Below are positions 21,168-31,063 of a stretch of 64,000 nt of DNA, piece after piece. The DNA is taken from NCBI RefSeq assembly GCF_023091745.1, contig NC_068922.1, positions 81,439,533-81,503,532 on the forward strand. Reading direction: 5' to 3'. How positions within the stretch are numbered: the first letter of the stretch is position 1; each line of letters opens with the position of its first letter. The position numbers and the translations under genes are program-made. This stretch comes from Budorcas taxicolor. Taxonomy: Eukaryota; Chordata; Mammalia; Artiodactyla; Bovidae. The notes beneath the pieces were generated by a model. It did not search any database. It was not told the DNA's origin and worked only from the letters and a program-made list of their open reading frames with translations.

Positions 21168-21388
21168 GGCTTCCCAGGTGGCGCTAGTGGTAAAGAATCC
21201 GCAGGCAGTACAGGGGATGTAAGAGCCGTCAGTTTGATCCCTGGGTCGGGAAGATCCCCTGGAGAAGGAAATGGCAGCCCACTCCCGTCTTCTTGCCTGG
21301 GAAGTCCCATGGACAGAGGAAACTGGAAGACTATATAGTCCCCGGGGTTGCAAAAGAGTTGGACACAACTTAGCCTCTAAACACCACC
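21168..21388 (+). repeat. Bov-tA SINE with (CCA)n-type tail
   Basis: A sense copy ending ACTTAGCCTCTAAACACCAC followed by a short CAC repeat. Confidence 0.93.
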
Positions 21389-21399
21389 ACCACCACCAT

Positions 21400-22354
21400 T
21401 CCTGTAGGAGAGCAGGGGAAAGCATTTGACTGCAAGCACAGATGCTGAGATCTGTGGCTTGCTTCTTCCCGGCAGTGGGACGGTGGCAGGGTTAGGTAAG
21501 GAGCTCTTACCTTTCCGAAAGGGAAATGCGTGGGATGACGTGGAAAGGCTGTACCCTGCACTGGCGAGCCCCATCCTTCAGCTGCCCTCTTGCCTCTGGG
21601 TCTGTCTCCTCGTGTGCAAAATAGTTTCTTTAGCTCAATGAGCCCTAAAGGGAGCGAGGTCTGTGGGACGCTGGTCCCCCAGGATGGGCAGGGGGTCTCG
21701 ACGACAGAAGGATGCTGAGATCCAGTCAGTGAGGGATGCGGGAGCCAAGAAAACGAAACTGATTAAAGATCATTAGAGGATTCCCTCGAGCCTTTCACGT
21801 GCCAGCGTGTGGTCTAAATCTCCAAGATGGGGTGTTTCCCCAACTCACTTAAAAGATGCTTTGAAACTATTTTACTCTGTCATCTCTGAAGCTATTCTAG
21901 ACCTGAAATCCTATGATTCAAATATATTTGAATATCTTGTATAATGGCTAGTTCTTCAGAGGTCAGCAACATTTTTCTAATTATGAGGTAAGGTTGTTGA
22001 TGAAGCAAAACCTCTTTACTGTTCCTCTCTGGAGGCCTAGGCGATTATTGTCATTTCTCCTTCTTTAGAACTGGGTGTACACATTCCATTGCATCGCTTA
22101 TTCCTGTGGATTTTAACAGTAACGGTGCTCAGAATAACTAGTGAGCCTGCTTATAAGCCAGACCCAAAGTGAGCACCGTCTTGCATGGATAAAGACACAC
22201 TGAGCAGAGATAGTGGTGGTTGCAATTATTTGAAGCCCTTAGAATGAGATACTTGTGACAGCAGAGGCCTCCGATTTTAGCTTTTCATTTTAATATTAAG
22301 AAGTGTATTTATAACATTCTTAAACAGCAGAGTTAACAAACAGAAAAATAATGA
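21400..22354. other. Unannotated intergenic sequence
   Basis: About 950 bp without recognisable gene or repeat, AT-rich in the right half. Confidence 0.55.
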
Positions 22355-22525
22355 TAGCTAATCATTGTTGAAGGGCTTTCCATGCGCTTGACACTGTTCT
22401 GCGTTACCTGTAATGTATCATCAGATCCATCCTTAGCAGACAAGTGTGATGATTTTCCTGCTTTTTAAAGGTGAGGAAATGGCGGCAAAGGAAATAAATT
22501 TTCTGAGGCTACGCAGCTTAGAGGG
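22355..22525 (-). repeat. MIR SINE
   Basis: Antisense order: GACACTGTTCTGCGTTACCT, then AAAGGTGAGGAAATGGCGGC. Confidence 0.65.
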
Positions 22526-22579
22526 ATGATTCAAATACTGTGTTCACCAATTCCTTGCCATATGGCTCTGGCCAAGTTG

Positions 22580-22915
22580 CTTAAGACTCTTGAGAGTCCC
22601 TTGGACTGCAAGGAGATCCAACCAGTCAATCCTAAAAGAAATTGACCCTCAATATTCATTGGAAGGACTGATGCTGAAGCTGAAGCTCCAATACTTTGGC
22701 CACCTGATGCGAAGAGCTGATTCACTAGAAAAGACCCTGATGCTGGGAAAGATTGAAGGCAGGAGGAGAAGGGGACGACAGAGGATGAGAGTGGGATGGC
22801 ATCACTGACTCAATGGACATGAGTCTGAGTAAACTCCAGGAGTTGGTGATGGACAGGGAGGCCTGGTGCATTACAGTTCACAGGGTCACAGAGTCAGATG
22901 TGACTGAACGACCAC
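22580..22915 (+). mobile_element. BovB LINE 3' fragment with frameshifts
   Basis: Encodes RVPWTARRSNQSILKE and LKLQYFGHLMRRADSLEKTL, then drops out of frame after a small deletion (GAGAGTGGGATGGC). The tail repeat is missing. Confidence 0.92.
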
Positions 22916-22949
22916 ATGGCAACAATGAACCACAACAACAGGTCCTTGA

Positions 22950-23065
22950 CAAGACTGGGGTAATAAGAGCAGTGTCTAAGTAAGGGTGTCACGGTGAGGT
23001 ATTGCATTTATTGAATGCAGAAAACTCCTAAGGCCCAGTCCATACTCAATATATATTAGCTGTTA
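22950..23065 (+). repeat. MIR-like 3' trace
   Basis: GACTGGGGTAATAAGAGCAG and ACTCAATATATATTAGCTGT resemble a decayed MIR end. Confidence 0.4.
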
Positions 23066-23260
23066 TTTTTAAATGATTATTATTAGCATGATGTTGACAT
23101 TTATGTTAGAAGGCTGTTACTTTATTTCAGAGGTAAGTGCATTTTATATAAAATACATGTGTAAGGAATAAGGGATAAAAGTGATGCTAATTTAAGTTAC
23201 ATGTTTATAAGAGTGTTTTTCCCCAGTGAATTATAGGTACTCACTTTAATTCAGGGGTTT

Positions 23261-23275
23261 GGTTCACTGGGTTGA
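23261..23275 (+). promoter_or_regulatory. Second perfect DR3 candidate
   Basis: GGTTCACTGGGTTGA fits RGKTSA-N3-RGKTSA exactly; the first half GGTTCA is the strong half-site of several known vitamin D elements. It lies in non-repeat sequence left of a decayed L1 piece and 36 kb from the CYP24A1 stop. Confidence 0.35.
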
Positions 23276-23529
23276 GTGTGGACCAAATATCTGGAATAAG
23301 ATCGAGCTGAAATGCGCAGCAGCAGGAACGTCACACAGGATGCACAGGGGCCGGGACTGCACCCACGTGGCGGAAGCACCTGACGAGGTCTACTCAGAAA
23401 GCGGAAGTGCAGCCCAGCAGCACAGTGACGTCCGGGAAGAGCCCTCGCACCGAGCGCGTGGACCTTGACAGCAGGGCGACGTGAGAGCGTGAGAACGACA
23501 CAAACCGAAGGCCCAGCAGCGAGATGACG

Positions 23530-23690
23530 GGTAAACAGATGGGGACAAAGTCATTCAACGGAACTTTACACCAACGTTAAAATTAGTGAGCTGGAGCCCA
23601 GATGAACTGTATCAGCAAGGCAAGATCTCAAGAGCATTCTGTTGAATAAAGAGCCAATTACAGAAAGACACGTGAAACAATACCACGTAT
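23530..23690 (+). mobile_element. Old L1 3' fragment
   Basis: GTCATTCAACGGAACTTTAC and TGTTGAATAAAGAGCCAATT follow the older L1M pattern in sense orientation. Confidence 0.4.
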
Positions 23691-23705
23691 TATGGATATG
23701 TGCAT

Positions 23706-23974
23706 AGGAGAAGGCAATGGCACCCCACTCCAGTGCTCTTGCCTGGAAAGTCCCATGAACGGAGGAGCCTGGTGGGCTGCAGTCCATGGGGTCTCGAAGA
23801 GTTGGACACGACTGAGCAACTTCCCTTTCACTTTTCACTTTCATGCATTGGAGAAGGAAATGGCAACCCACTCCAGTGTTCTTGCCCGGAGAATCCCAGG
23901 GACAGTGGAGCCTGGTGGGCTGCCGTCTATGTGGTCACACAGGGTCGGACAGGACTGAAGTGACTTAGCAGCAT
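23706..23974 (+). repeat. Bov-A2 SINE (dimeric)
   Basis: Two halves joined by CACTTTTCACTTTCATGCAT; both still read well. Confidence 0.94.
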
Positions 23975-24066
23975 AGGTGGTGATCATAAAACATGTTTGG
24001 GAGTAACGGATACCACAGTCAGGAGAGCCACGGTCTCTGAGAAAAGAGGAAGGAGGGACTCATTAT

Positions 24067-24268
24067 TGTTTAGTCGCTAAGTCATGTCCAGCTCTTTGTG
24101 GCCCTGTGGACTGTAGCCCACCAGGCTCCTCTGCCCATGGGATTCTCCAGGCAAGAGTCCTGGGGTGGGGCTCCATTTCCTCGTCCAGGGCGTCTTCCCC
24201 ACCCAGAGATGGTACCCACATCTGCACTGCACGCGCATTCTTTACCCCTGAGCCACTGGCGAAGCCCA
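24067..24268 (-). repeat. Bov-tA SINE
   Basis: TGTTTAGTCGCTAAGTCATG to GAGCCACTGGCGAAGCCC. Confidence 0.93.
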
Positions 24269-24574
24269 GAGAGGGAAACAATTCAGCTCTGTCTTATTCC
24301 ATTTCTCAGAAGTATTAGGGCCTAAACGGCAACGTTAAGGTCTGACAAAGCTGGGTGGTGAATGCTCTTCTGTATACTTGCGATGTTTCGGAAATTTAAG
24401 CTCATGTTTATTACGTGTTTTGTCTGTTCCCTCTCCTCTTTCCTGTCTCTTACAGATAAAAGTGGTGGGACTGTAAAACGCGATTATCACGTATGCTGAG
24501 ATGCGCGTTTTTCGCAGCAGCGGTTTCTTCCTGCTGTGAAGGCTCTGTAAAAGGTCTGGGGTTGATGGATCTCA
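24269..24574. other. Unannotated sequence left of the CpG island
   Basis: No gene, no named repeat. Confidence 0.5.
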
Positions 24575-24880
24575 GTTCCCAGTGCTGGCACTTGTTTTCC
24601 GCTGGGCTCGGAGGAGAGGTCATGAAGTGCGCGCCGCGGCGGGGTCCAGTTACTCATTGACTGCGGCTGCCCTGGGGCTGCGTCCCCTCCGCGAGCCTGT
24701 GTGCGGCGGCCGCGCTGCCGCCCTGGGGACAGCCGAGGGCGAGGCGCCGCGCCGGCCGCCCGGTGGCCGAGCCCCCGGGCCGGGTCCACGGCGCGCTCCC
24801 CGCCTCACGCAGCAGTGTTTTCACCGCTCGCCCCGGCCAGTCCGCAGGAGGACGAGACCCACAGAGGGAGTCAGGCCTGG
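24575..24880. promoter_or_regulatory. Second CpG-dense island, no gene recognised
   Basis: About 35 CpGs fall within 300 bp, including runs such as GCGCGCCGCGGCGGGG and CCGCGCCGGCCGCCCGG. A 121-residue open frame at 24582-24947 (+) is arginine/proline-rich and matches no family I know. It lies 4 kb from the island at 20.2 kb. A retained promoter of an unannotated transcript is possible. Confidence 0.55.
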
Positions 24881-25249
24881 GGGAGTCACGCCTGACCTCC
24901 TGTGGGAGGTTCAGGGAGGCCAAGGAGGTGTGCGACCTTCCGGTTAAAGTGTGACTTGACAACAGGGGCAAGTGCGGCATCAAGTTCACGGCTGAGATCA
25001 GTGTCAACGGGGACAAGACCACGGGTGTGTGTGTGAGTAAAGCAGCGCATCACAATATATGTGTTAAATCCAGAGCAGATAATGTACACAATATCTTGTA
25101 AGTTACAGACTCAGCACCCTGCTAAAGGTGAAATGTCTAACCCTGGACTGACTCAGCAAAGACAGGGAGGGCCATTGTATTCCTTGAAGGGCTTATCTTC
25201 CCAGGAAGCCAGGTGGAAACTCAAAACAGTTCTGCTCTTGTGGATGGAT

Positions 25250-25720
25250 ATGTGGTGAGTTGGGTTAAAAAATTGCTTTTGAATTTTATTGCGATAAGAA
25301 CACTTCACGTGAGATCCACCCTCTTACCAGAATTTCCGTGTGTAAGGCTGTGTGTTATCTCTAGACCCCATGCTGCACAGCACATTCAAGAAGTTACTCA
25401 TGTTACATAACGGGCACACCCTTCAGCAACTGGCCACCACCATCCTATCCTTTGCTCTGTGAGCTTGATTAGGTTGAAGCTGTCATCCAGGTGGATCATG
25501 CCTATATGGACCATATAGGTGGGTCATCCATATAGGTGGCTATCTTTCACTTGGCACAGTGTTCTCAGGGTTCAGCCATGTTTCTGCACTTGGCAGGATT
25601 TCCTTCTTTTTAAAGGCCAAATAATGTTCCGCTGTGTGAATATGTGGCCTTTTCTTGGTCCATGCATTCATTCATGCACTTTTGAAAAAATTTCAACTAT
25701 TTTGAAAATCTCAAACTGCA
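25250..25720 (-). mobile_element. Old L1 3' end, antisense
   Basis: TTATTGCGATAAGAACACTT, GAGATCCACCCTCTTACCAG and GGCAGGATTTCCTTCTTTTT follow the antisense L1MA-type order, with an internal duplication of the CATATAGG region near 25500. Confidence 0.65.
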
Positions 25721-25864
25721 AACATGTTGGAAAAGGATGTTCTATGAACACCAGGAATGCCGTTTTCACCTCTCGCCCATGTTCTAATTCACCTTTTGCC
25801 ATGTCTCCTGTTCCTGCCTCTGAGACCATGTGCTATGTCGTATGTACTGTGCATGTTAATATAA

Positions 25865-26086
25865 TTGGTGTGCACGCACTCAGCCGTGTCCGACTCTCTG
25901 CAACCCCACAGACTGTATGTAGCCCGCCAGGCTCCCCTGTCTATGGGATTATCCTGGCAAGAATGCTGGACCAGGTTGCCATTTCTTTCTCCAGGGGATC
26001 TTCCTGACCCAGGGAATGAACCCACATCTCTTGCACCTCCTGCACTGGCAGGCAAACTCTTTACCACTGCACCACCGGGGAAGCCT
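25865..26086 (-). repeat. Bov-tA SINE, first of a tandem pair
   Basis: Antisense, GTGTGCACGCACTCAGCCGT to CACCACCGGGGAAGCC. A second copy of the same orientation starts 16 bp later. Confidence 0.93.
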
Positions 26087-26102
26087 GTAATATGGTATAC
26101 AC

Positions 26103-26324
26103 ATGTGTGCTGAGTCGCTTCAGTCGTATCCCACTCTTTGCGACCATTTGGACTGTAGCTCACCAGGCTCCTCTGTCCATGGGATTCTCCAAGCAAGAAT
26201 ACTGGAGTGAGTTGCCATAGCCTTCTCCACAGGATCTTCCCCACCCAGGGATCGAACCCACTTCTCTTACGTCTCCTGCATTGGCAGGTGGGTTCTTTAC
26301 CACTAGCACCACCTGGGAAGCCCA
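26103..26324 (-). repeat. Bov-tA SINE, second of a tandem pair
   Basis: GTGTGCTGAGTCGCTTCAGT to AGCACCACCTGGGAAGCCC; sequence differences show it is an independent insertion, not a duplication of its neighbour. Confidence 0.93.
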
Positions 26325-26639
26325 ATATAGTAAATACAAACGTTATTTTTCTGCAAAACTATTTGAGAGCAAATTGCAGAAGTATCGCCCTCAACAAGTA
26401 TCGCCCGTGAACAAGAGGTTTCTCTCACACAAGAACACAGGGTTGCCTGCAAGAGAAATCTACACCAGGTTTAGAAGAGGGAAGTGAAGAGACCCTGGCT
26501 GGAGAGGCCTTGCCCTGCTTCCACTGTTGGATAAGGTCCAGTTCCATAAGAAATCCCTCTTCTAGATCGCTCACCCTGGTTCTGCTTCACTGAACAAACC
26601 CTAAGTGATACAGACTGAATCTCAGCATTTATCTACTTG

Positions 26640-27000
26640 GAGCTTCCTGATCTTTTCCGCGTTTTAGGGAGAAAACTGTTCCTTTCAGGTAAGTTTATAA
26701 AGCTAACTGATCAGTCTCTTAGCTGGGACCAATTATGTTTACATGAAGACTTTTCAAAGGGGTGAACTTTTCTCTCTGAGTTTTCTACTTGTTTGGTGAG
26801 AGAACAGGTTTTAATTGTTTGCCTCAAAGGCCAGCAGAAGATGTCACTGGGTTTTGTAATACGTGAACCCAGTGACTGCAGTGAGTTGCAGAGGTGACGG
26901 GGTTCAGCTGGCAGTCATTGGCAGACCTCCAGGTCTCTGTTCAGGACCTGTGACCTTTGCGTGAGTTCCTGAGATTAAAGTTTAGTCCCAGTGTGAGGCC
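26640..27000. promoter_or_regulatory. Unique block with clustered nuclear-receptor and forkhead motifs (candidate enhancer)
   Basis: No repeat is recognised in this block. It holds the DR3 at 26892, the half-DR3 at 26864, a minus-strand DR1-like site (AGGTCA-C-AGGTCC) at 26944-26956 and a forkhead motif TGTTTAC at 26736. The cluster suggests an enhancer of CYP24A1 by position, but each motif is common and no conservation data are available here. Confidence 0.35.
26892..26906 (+). promoter_or_regulatory. Perfect DR3 vitamin D response element candidate
   Basis: The sequence AGGTGACGGGGTTCA fits RGKTSA-N3-RGKTSA with no mismatch, the binding mode of VDR-RXR. It sits in unique sequence 32 kb 3' of the CYP24A1 stop. 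Its first half, AGGTGA, equals the first half of the known proximal CYP24 promoter element. The reversed partial site TGAACC-CAG-TGACTG lies 28 bp to the left. Binding is not shown by sequence. Confidence 0.45.
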
Positions 27001-27197
27001 AGCTCTAAAGAATCCTAGCTTTTTACACTGATGAGAAAAAGAGACCCGGGGGAGGGAGAGAAGTGGCCACTTGCGATGTGGGCCCAGGGAACAGGGGGAG
27101 GCGGCCGCTGGGTTTGTGGCAGTAAAGGGCTCTGTGGCCAGCCATAGCCAGACCTGGATCGCAGGAACACTGTATCACCACTGTGTAACTAGAAGCA

Positions 27198-27391
27198 GGG
27201 CTTCCCAGGGGGCTCAGGGATACAGAATCTGCCTGCCAGTGCAGGAGATGCAAGAGACGTGGGTTCATTCCCTGGGTCAGCAACATGCCTTGGAGGAGGA
27301 AATGGTATTCTTGCCTGGAGAATCCCTTGGACAGAGGAGCTTGGCGGGCCACTGTCCATGGAGTCACGAAAGAGTTGGACATGACTTAGAG
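27198..27391 (+). repeat. Bov-tA SINE
   Basis: GGCTTCCCAGGGGGCTCAGG start; a central deletion removes the CCCACTCC part. Confidence 0.92.
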
Positions 27392-27434
27392 GTGAAACCG
27401 TGACAACTGGAAGCAGCTTACAGCATGTCGGCAA

Positions 27435-27790
27435 GTCTCAGTGTCCCGATTTATAACATGGAGTGATAATCCCTTTCTTAAATGGTTTGCAAAGATCAAA
27501 CGGAACCGTGTGTGGAGGACTCTGTCTAGTGCCTGGCATGCAGGACAGTGGATAAGAGACTCCTGATGCAGGTGACCTGAGACAAGTTATTCAACTGTTT
27601 AGTGCCTCAGTTTGCTCATCTGTAAAATGGAGCCATCAATAGCATCCACTTCCAGTATTTTCACGAACATTAAATAAGTAGATAACAGTGTGGTTAGGAT
27701 GGCAAACATTAGATTCAGATTCTGGCTCCAACATTTCACTGCTGTGTGATCTTGTGAAAGTTACTTAACATCTCTAAGTCCATTACTGGT
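27435..27790 (+). repeat. Cluster of three MIR SINEs, same orientation
   Basis: MIR 3' or core segments recur at about 27440-27548, 27550-27690 (CATCTGTAAAATGGAGCC) and 27695-27790 (GTGATCTTGTGAAAGTTACT). All are sense. Confidence 0.65.
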
Positions 27791-27817
27791 TCTCATTAAA
27801 AAAAAAGCATGATGGAA

Positions 27818-27925
27818 TCCCCTGGTAGCCTGGTGGCTGGGACTTTGTGGTTTCACTGCTGAGGGCACAGGTTCAAGCCCTGGCTGGGAACTAAGGTCCT
27901 GCCAGCCCCGTGGTGCACTGAGGGT
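27818..27925 (+). repeat. CHR-2-type SINE
   Basis: GGAATCCCCTGGTAGCCTGG head, GGTTCAAGCCCTGGCTGGGA B-box region and AACTAAGGTCCTGCCAG body. Confidence 0.8.
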
Positions 27926-28084
27926 GTCAAGCAGGTGACAGAGGCCAGTGCTCCTGGTTTTCAGTAAATACGGTTGCTGCTATCGCTGCCCTTATCACGA
28001 CAGTTAGACGTATTCCAGGGTCTGAGCTCAGGGCATTGCGTGCTTAGCTGTTTTTAACTCTTGCAGCCATCTTGCAGGGTAGGT

Positions 28085-28236
28085 GTCGTCCTGCGGGGCG
28101 GGTGTCGTCCTGCGGGGCCGGTGTCCTCCTGCGGGGCGGGTGTCGTCCTGCGGGGCGGGTGTCGTCCTGCGGGGCGGGTGTCCTCCTGCGGGGCGGGTGT
28201 CGTCCTGCGGGGCGGGTGTCGTCCTGCGGGGTGGGT
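28085..28236 (+). repeat. 19 bp minisatellite, eight units
   Basis: Eight head-to-tail units of GTCGTCCTGCGGGGCGGGT, starting at 28085, 28104, 28123, 28142, 28161, 28180, 28199 and 28218. Units 3 and 6 carry GTCCTCC, unit 2 CCGGT and unit 8 GTGGGT. Each unit holds two to three CpGs. Because 19 is not a multiple of 3, a frame cycles through the repeats, giving 60-130 aa spurious open frames on both strands. Confidence 0.97.
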
Positions 28237-28239
28237 GTC

Positions 28240-29743
28240 ATTTTGTACCCTTGCCCCCGATGGAGAAGCCACTGAGAGGTGGATCGGGGTCAATGCTGTC
28301 TATCGTTTGCTCACCTCTGGGCTGGGGAGCCGAGCCCCTCAGCACTGTGCTTTCAGTAAGCACAGTGGTGCTTACTTGTTTTCTAGGCACCGTATCTCTG
28401 CGGGAGTAAATGAGCATGGCTGCTCACTCCCTCCCTGTCTCCCTCACTGAGTGCTGGATAACGGCTGAGCATCAGGGGGTCGGAGTGCCTGCCGTGGGCA
28501 CTGCAGGTTGTCTCTCGGACACGTTGGAACAGCCGTAAGGGAGAGGTCAGGCTTTCTGTGTCAGGGTGCAGGGCCTTTGGGGGCACTGCCTCATCTCCTT
28601 GTTGCCTGAAGGTTCCTGCATTGACAGTGGGAGTGCTGAGGAGCTGCTCAGAGGGAAACACAAACCCAACCTTTGTTAGTCACGAAGCAACGCTGTAAGG
28701 AATCCTGCTCTTTAACAATGGAGGAGAACATTACAAGAGCTAGGGCGCTTTTTCAGAGGTTTCAGTTGAAACACATACATCCGTGAGCATGCCTGTTGCT
28801 AATCGCTAGGGAAATGAGACCGACTCTAGAGGATGAGGCATCTTTCTTCTCTGGCGACTGTTGGGGAGTGAGGAGCAGACGCTCGGGGCACTGAGCCATG
28901 TTTCAGGACATGAGATGTGTGGGATGTGGGGCTCTCCTCTTACAGAATTTCACAGCTGAAGAAACCTGTAGGCAGACTTTTACTTGTTCAACTGTTTTTT
29001 TCTTTTTCATTTTGGAGGGACAGGAATGGGGGCTGGAGTTAAAAGAAGGTCTTGCGCCTGGTCCTTTAACACATGCTAATGCCACAAGGGCGTAGAAGGT
29101 GAGGCAAGGGTGTCGGCGAGTGAAACAGACCAGTGGGAGGCTACGGGAGAGAGTGGAGCGCAGGGCAAACCAGAGAGGACCTGACCTCCTCAGAGGGGGT
29201 TCCGTTACCAGGCTGCACGGCCGATGCCGCAGGAACTGCTTTCCAACAGAAGTGGAGATCCCAGGTTGGAGAATGGAACCTCCCGGGTTTTAAAAATCGT
29301 TGGTGAATTCAAAAGTTTAAGACACACCCTACAAGCCGAGCAAAGCCTTCCTGAGGGCCTCAGTTGGCTCAGAGCCTGCCTGTTTGTGACCTGGGTTGCA
29401 GAATCTTCCAGCACTCCGCACATTTCCTGACAGCAGAGCTCCTGTCTCGCTTCCTGTCAAGTGTTGTTTTCTTCCAAGGGTGCCCTGTTCACTTAGGTCA
29501 GCCACGCTTGGTGTGATAATTTCCTTACTTCTTCATCCTGAATCAGGACCTCAAATGAAGGCAATGTTTTACTTGTGTTTCCTGCCTACCATTCACCCCC
29601 TCGTGCTTGTTCAGCCATAAATTCAGGAACCACAAGGAAAGCTATTAAGATTAAAGAATGTTTTTAAACTCTCATCCCACCCCTAGCTTTTATTAAAGAA
29701 TCTTCTTTTTATAGTAAACTAGAGAGAGGACGTTCAGAGTCCG
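28240..29743. other. Unannotated intergenic sequence
   Basis: About 1.5 kb without a clear repeat. Small open frames have no family match. Confidence 0.5.
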
Positions 29744-29758
29744 GGTTCAGAAGGTGCA
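29744..29758 (+). promoter_or_regulatory. DR3-like site resembling CYP24 promoter VDRE-2 (one mismatch)
   Basis: GGTTCAGAAGGTGCA has one mismatch to RGKTSA-N3-RGKTSA and follows the same pattern as the distal CYP24 promoter element (GGTTCA, spacer, GGTGC-type half). Other one-mismatch sites occur at 24908, 31463, 32488 and 54712, so this class is not rare here. Confidence 0.25.
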
Positions 29759-29759
29759 G

Positions 29760-30515
29760 GTTTTTGCTTAGCAAAGTTCAAAAATAGAGCAAAAAATACA
29801 ACTTGGTAAACCATTAATATCCAAATACTACTCTTTCCTCCATGAAAGCAGCCACTGGAACCATCTCCACCTCTGAAGTTGGAACAAGACACGGCCTGCA
29901 AAGCTGGTTTTTCATTTTTCATGCACTGTTGATTCTGCGTCTTGATTCCATCCTTGCATCTTGAAGGCAACAACCAGAAAAACAGCTGTGTGACACCCAG
30001 CTGGGCTGTAAGTCTTTCTCCTGGATTTCCGAGCAGACTGGGAGAGTGAGTCAGAGGTGAGTCATAAACCTGTGGATTTCTGTTTCAGGTTCAGTCTTTC
30101 ATTTAAGGCGAGGCAGTTTCCCCAGATTATTGTTTTTCCTCTTTGGTGAACAAGTGTGTTTACTTTAAAACACTCATCAATAAAGTCATTAAGCAGGCGA
30201 CATCTATCAAAGAAACGCTAAACTAGCTTCTATGCTTCAAACTGTTTTGGAAAGATACCTTATACTTGAAGAACGAGGGGTAGAAATGTGAGTTTTCACC
30301 GAAGAAAGTGTGGGTGCCCAGTCAGACACACACACACCCGCACACACAGACGCACACTCGCAGACCCCGCGGTGCACAGGCATCTCACGTGACGGTCACC
30401 TGAGCTCGCTTCCCGGCCGGCGCTTCTGTTGCGCGTGGCTCTAGTCAGCTTCTGGCCCGGCTTCTGGCCACTTCTGTTTCTATCAGCAAAACAAAGGTAG
30501 CAAGAGTCCCTCCCC
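29760..30515. other. Unannotated intergenic sequence
   Basis: A short CA-rich run lies at about 30325-30362. Nothing else recognised. Confidence 0.5.
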
Positions 30516-30612
30516 TGGAAAGCTGTGGGGATTAAACGATGTGGCACATGCCGCACTTCCAGCACAGTATCTGGCCCACAAACAAAGTCCACAAGCAGTA
30601 TGAATAATAGTA
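30516..30612 (+). repeat. MIR SINE 3' part
   Basis: GGGGATTAAACGATGTGGCA and CCAGCACAGTATCTGGCCCA. Confidence 0.65.
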
Positions 30613-30743
30613 GGGCCACTAACACTTCCATGGCTAATGGTTTTTATGGGCATCGTGCTTGCCACCATTAAATAACAGACAGGACTGATTCCAGAGCTTG
30701 ACTCCTTCCACCAGAGCCTGTGACCACGATGATGGTGGTGATT

Positions 30744-31063
30744 TGTTCTCCAAGTTGCATCTGACTCTGCAACCGCGTGGACTGTAGCCCGCCAGGCTCC
30801 TCTGTCCATGGGATTTCCCAAGCAAGAACACTGGAGTGGGTTGCCATTACATTCTCCAGGGGATCTTCCCAACCCGGGGACTGAAACCCAGTCTCCTGCA
30901 CTGTGGGCTTCCCTTGTGGCTCAGCTGGTAAAGAATCTGCCTGCAATACGGGATACCTGGGTTTCATGGACTGTATGGGGTCGCAAAGAGTTGGACACGA
31001 CTGAGCAACTTTCACTTTCTCCTGCATTGTAGGCATATTCTTTACTGATTGAACTACCTGGGA
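30744..31063 (-). repeat. Bov-tA SINE interrupted by another Bov-tA
   Basis: The antisense copy runs 30744-30904 and resumes at 31018-31063 (TTTACTGATTGAACTACCTG). The break lies inside the tRNA-derived head. Confidence 0.93.
30905..31017 (+). repeat. Nested short Bov-tA with target-site duplication
   Basis: A sense copy (GGGCTTCCCTTGTGGCTCAG) lacking its middle third sits inside the antisense copy. It is flanked by TCTCCTGCACTGT (30892-30904) and TCTCCTGCATTGT (31018-31030), a 13 bp duplication with one later change. Confidence 0.92.

Noticed and set aside
22865..22885. DR2-like AGTTCA-CA-GGGTCA in a BovB copy
   Set aside because: It derives from the BovB tail consensus present in every copy, and the spacing is 2 instead of 3.
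24487..25022. Open frames of 100-122 aa in the second CpG island
   Set aside because: Same reasoning; no homology, no consistent splice sites and opposite-strand overlap.
28044..28450. Repetitive Arg/Gly/Pro open frames on both strands
   Set aside because: Produced by the 19 bp minisatellite, which has no stop codons in several frames.
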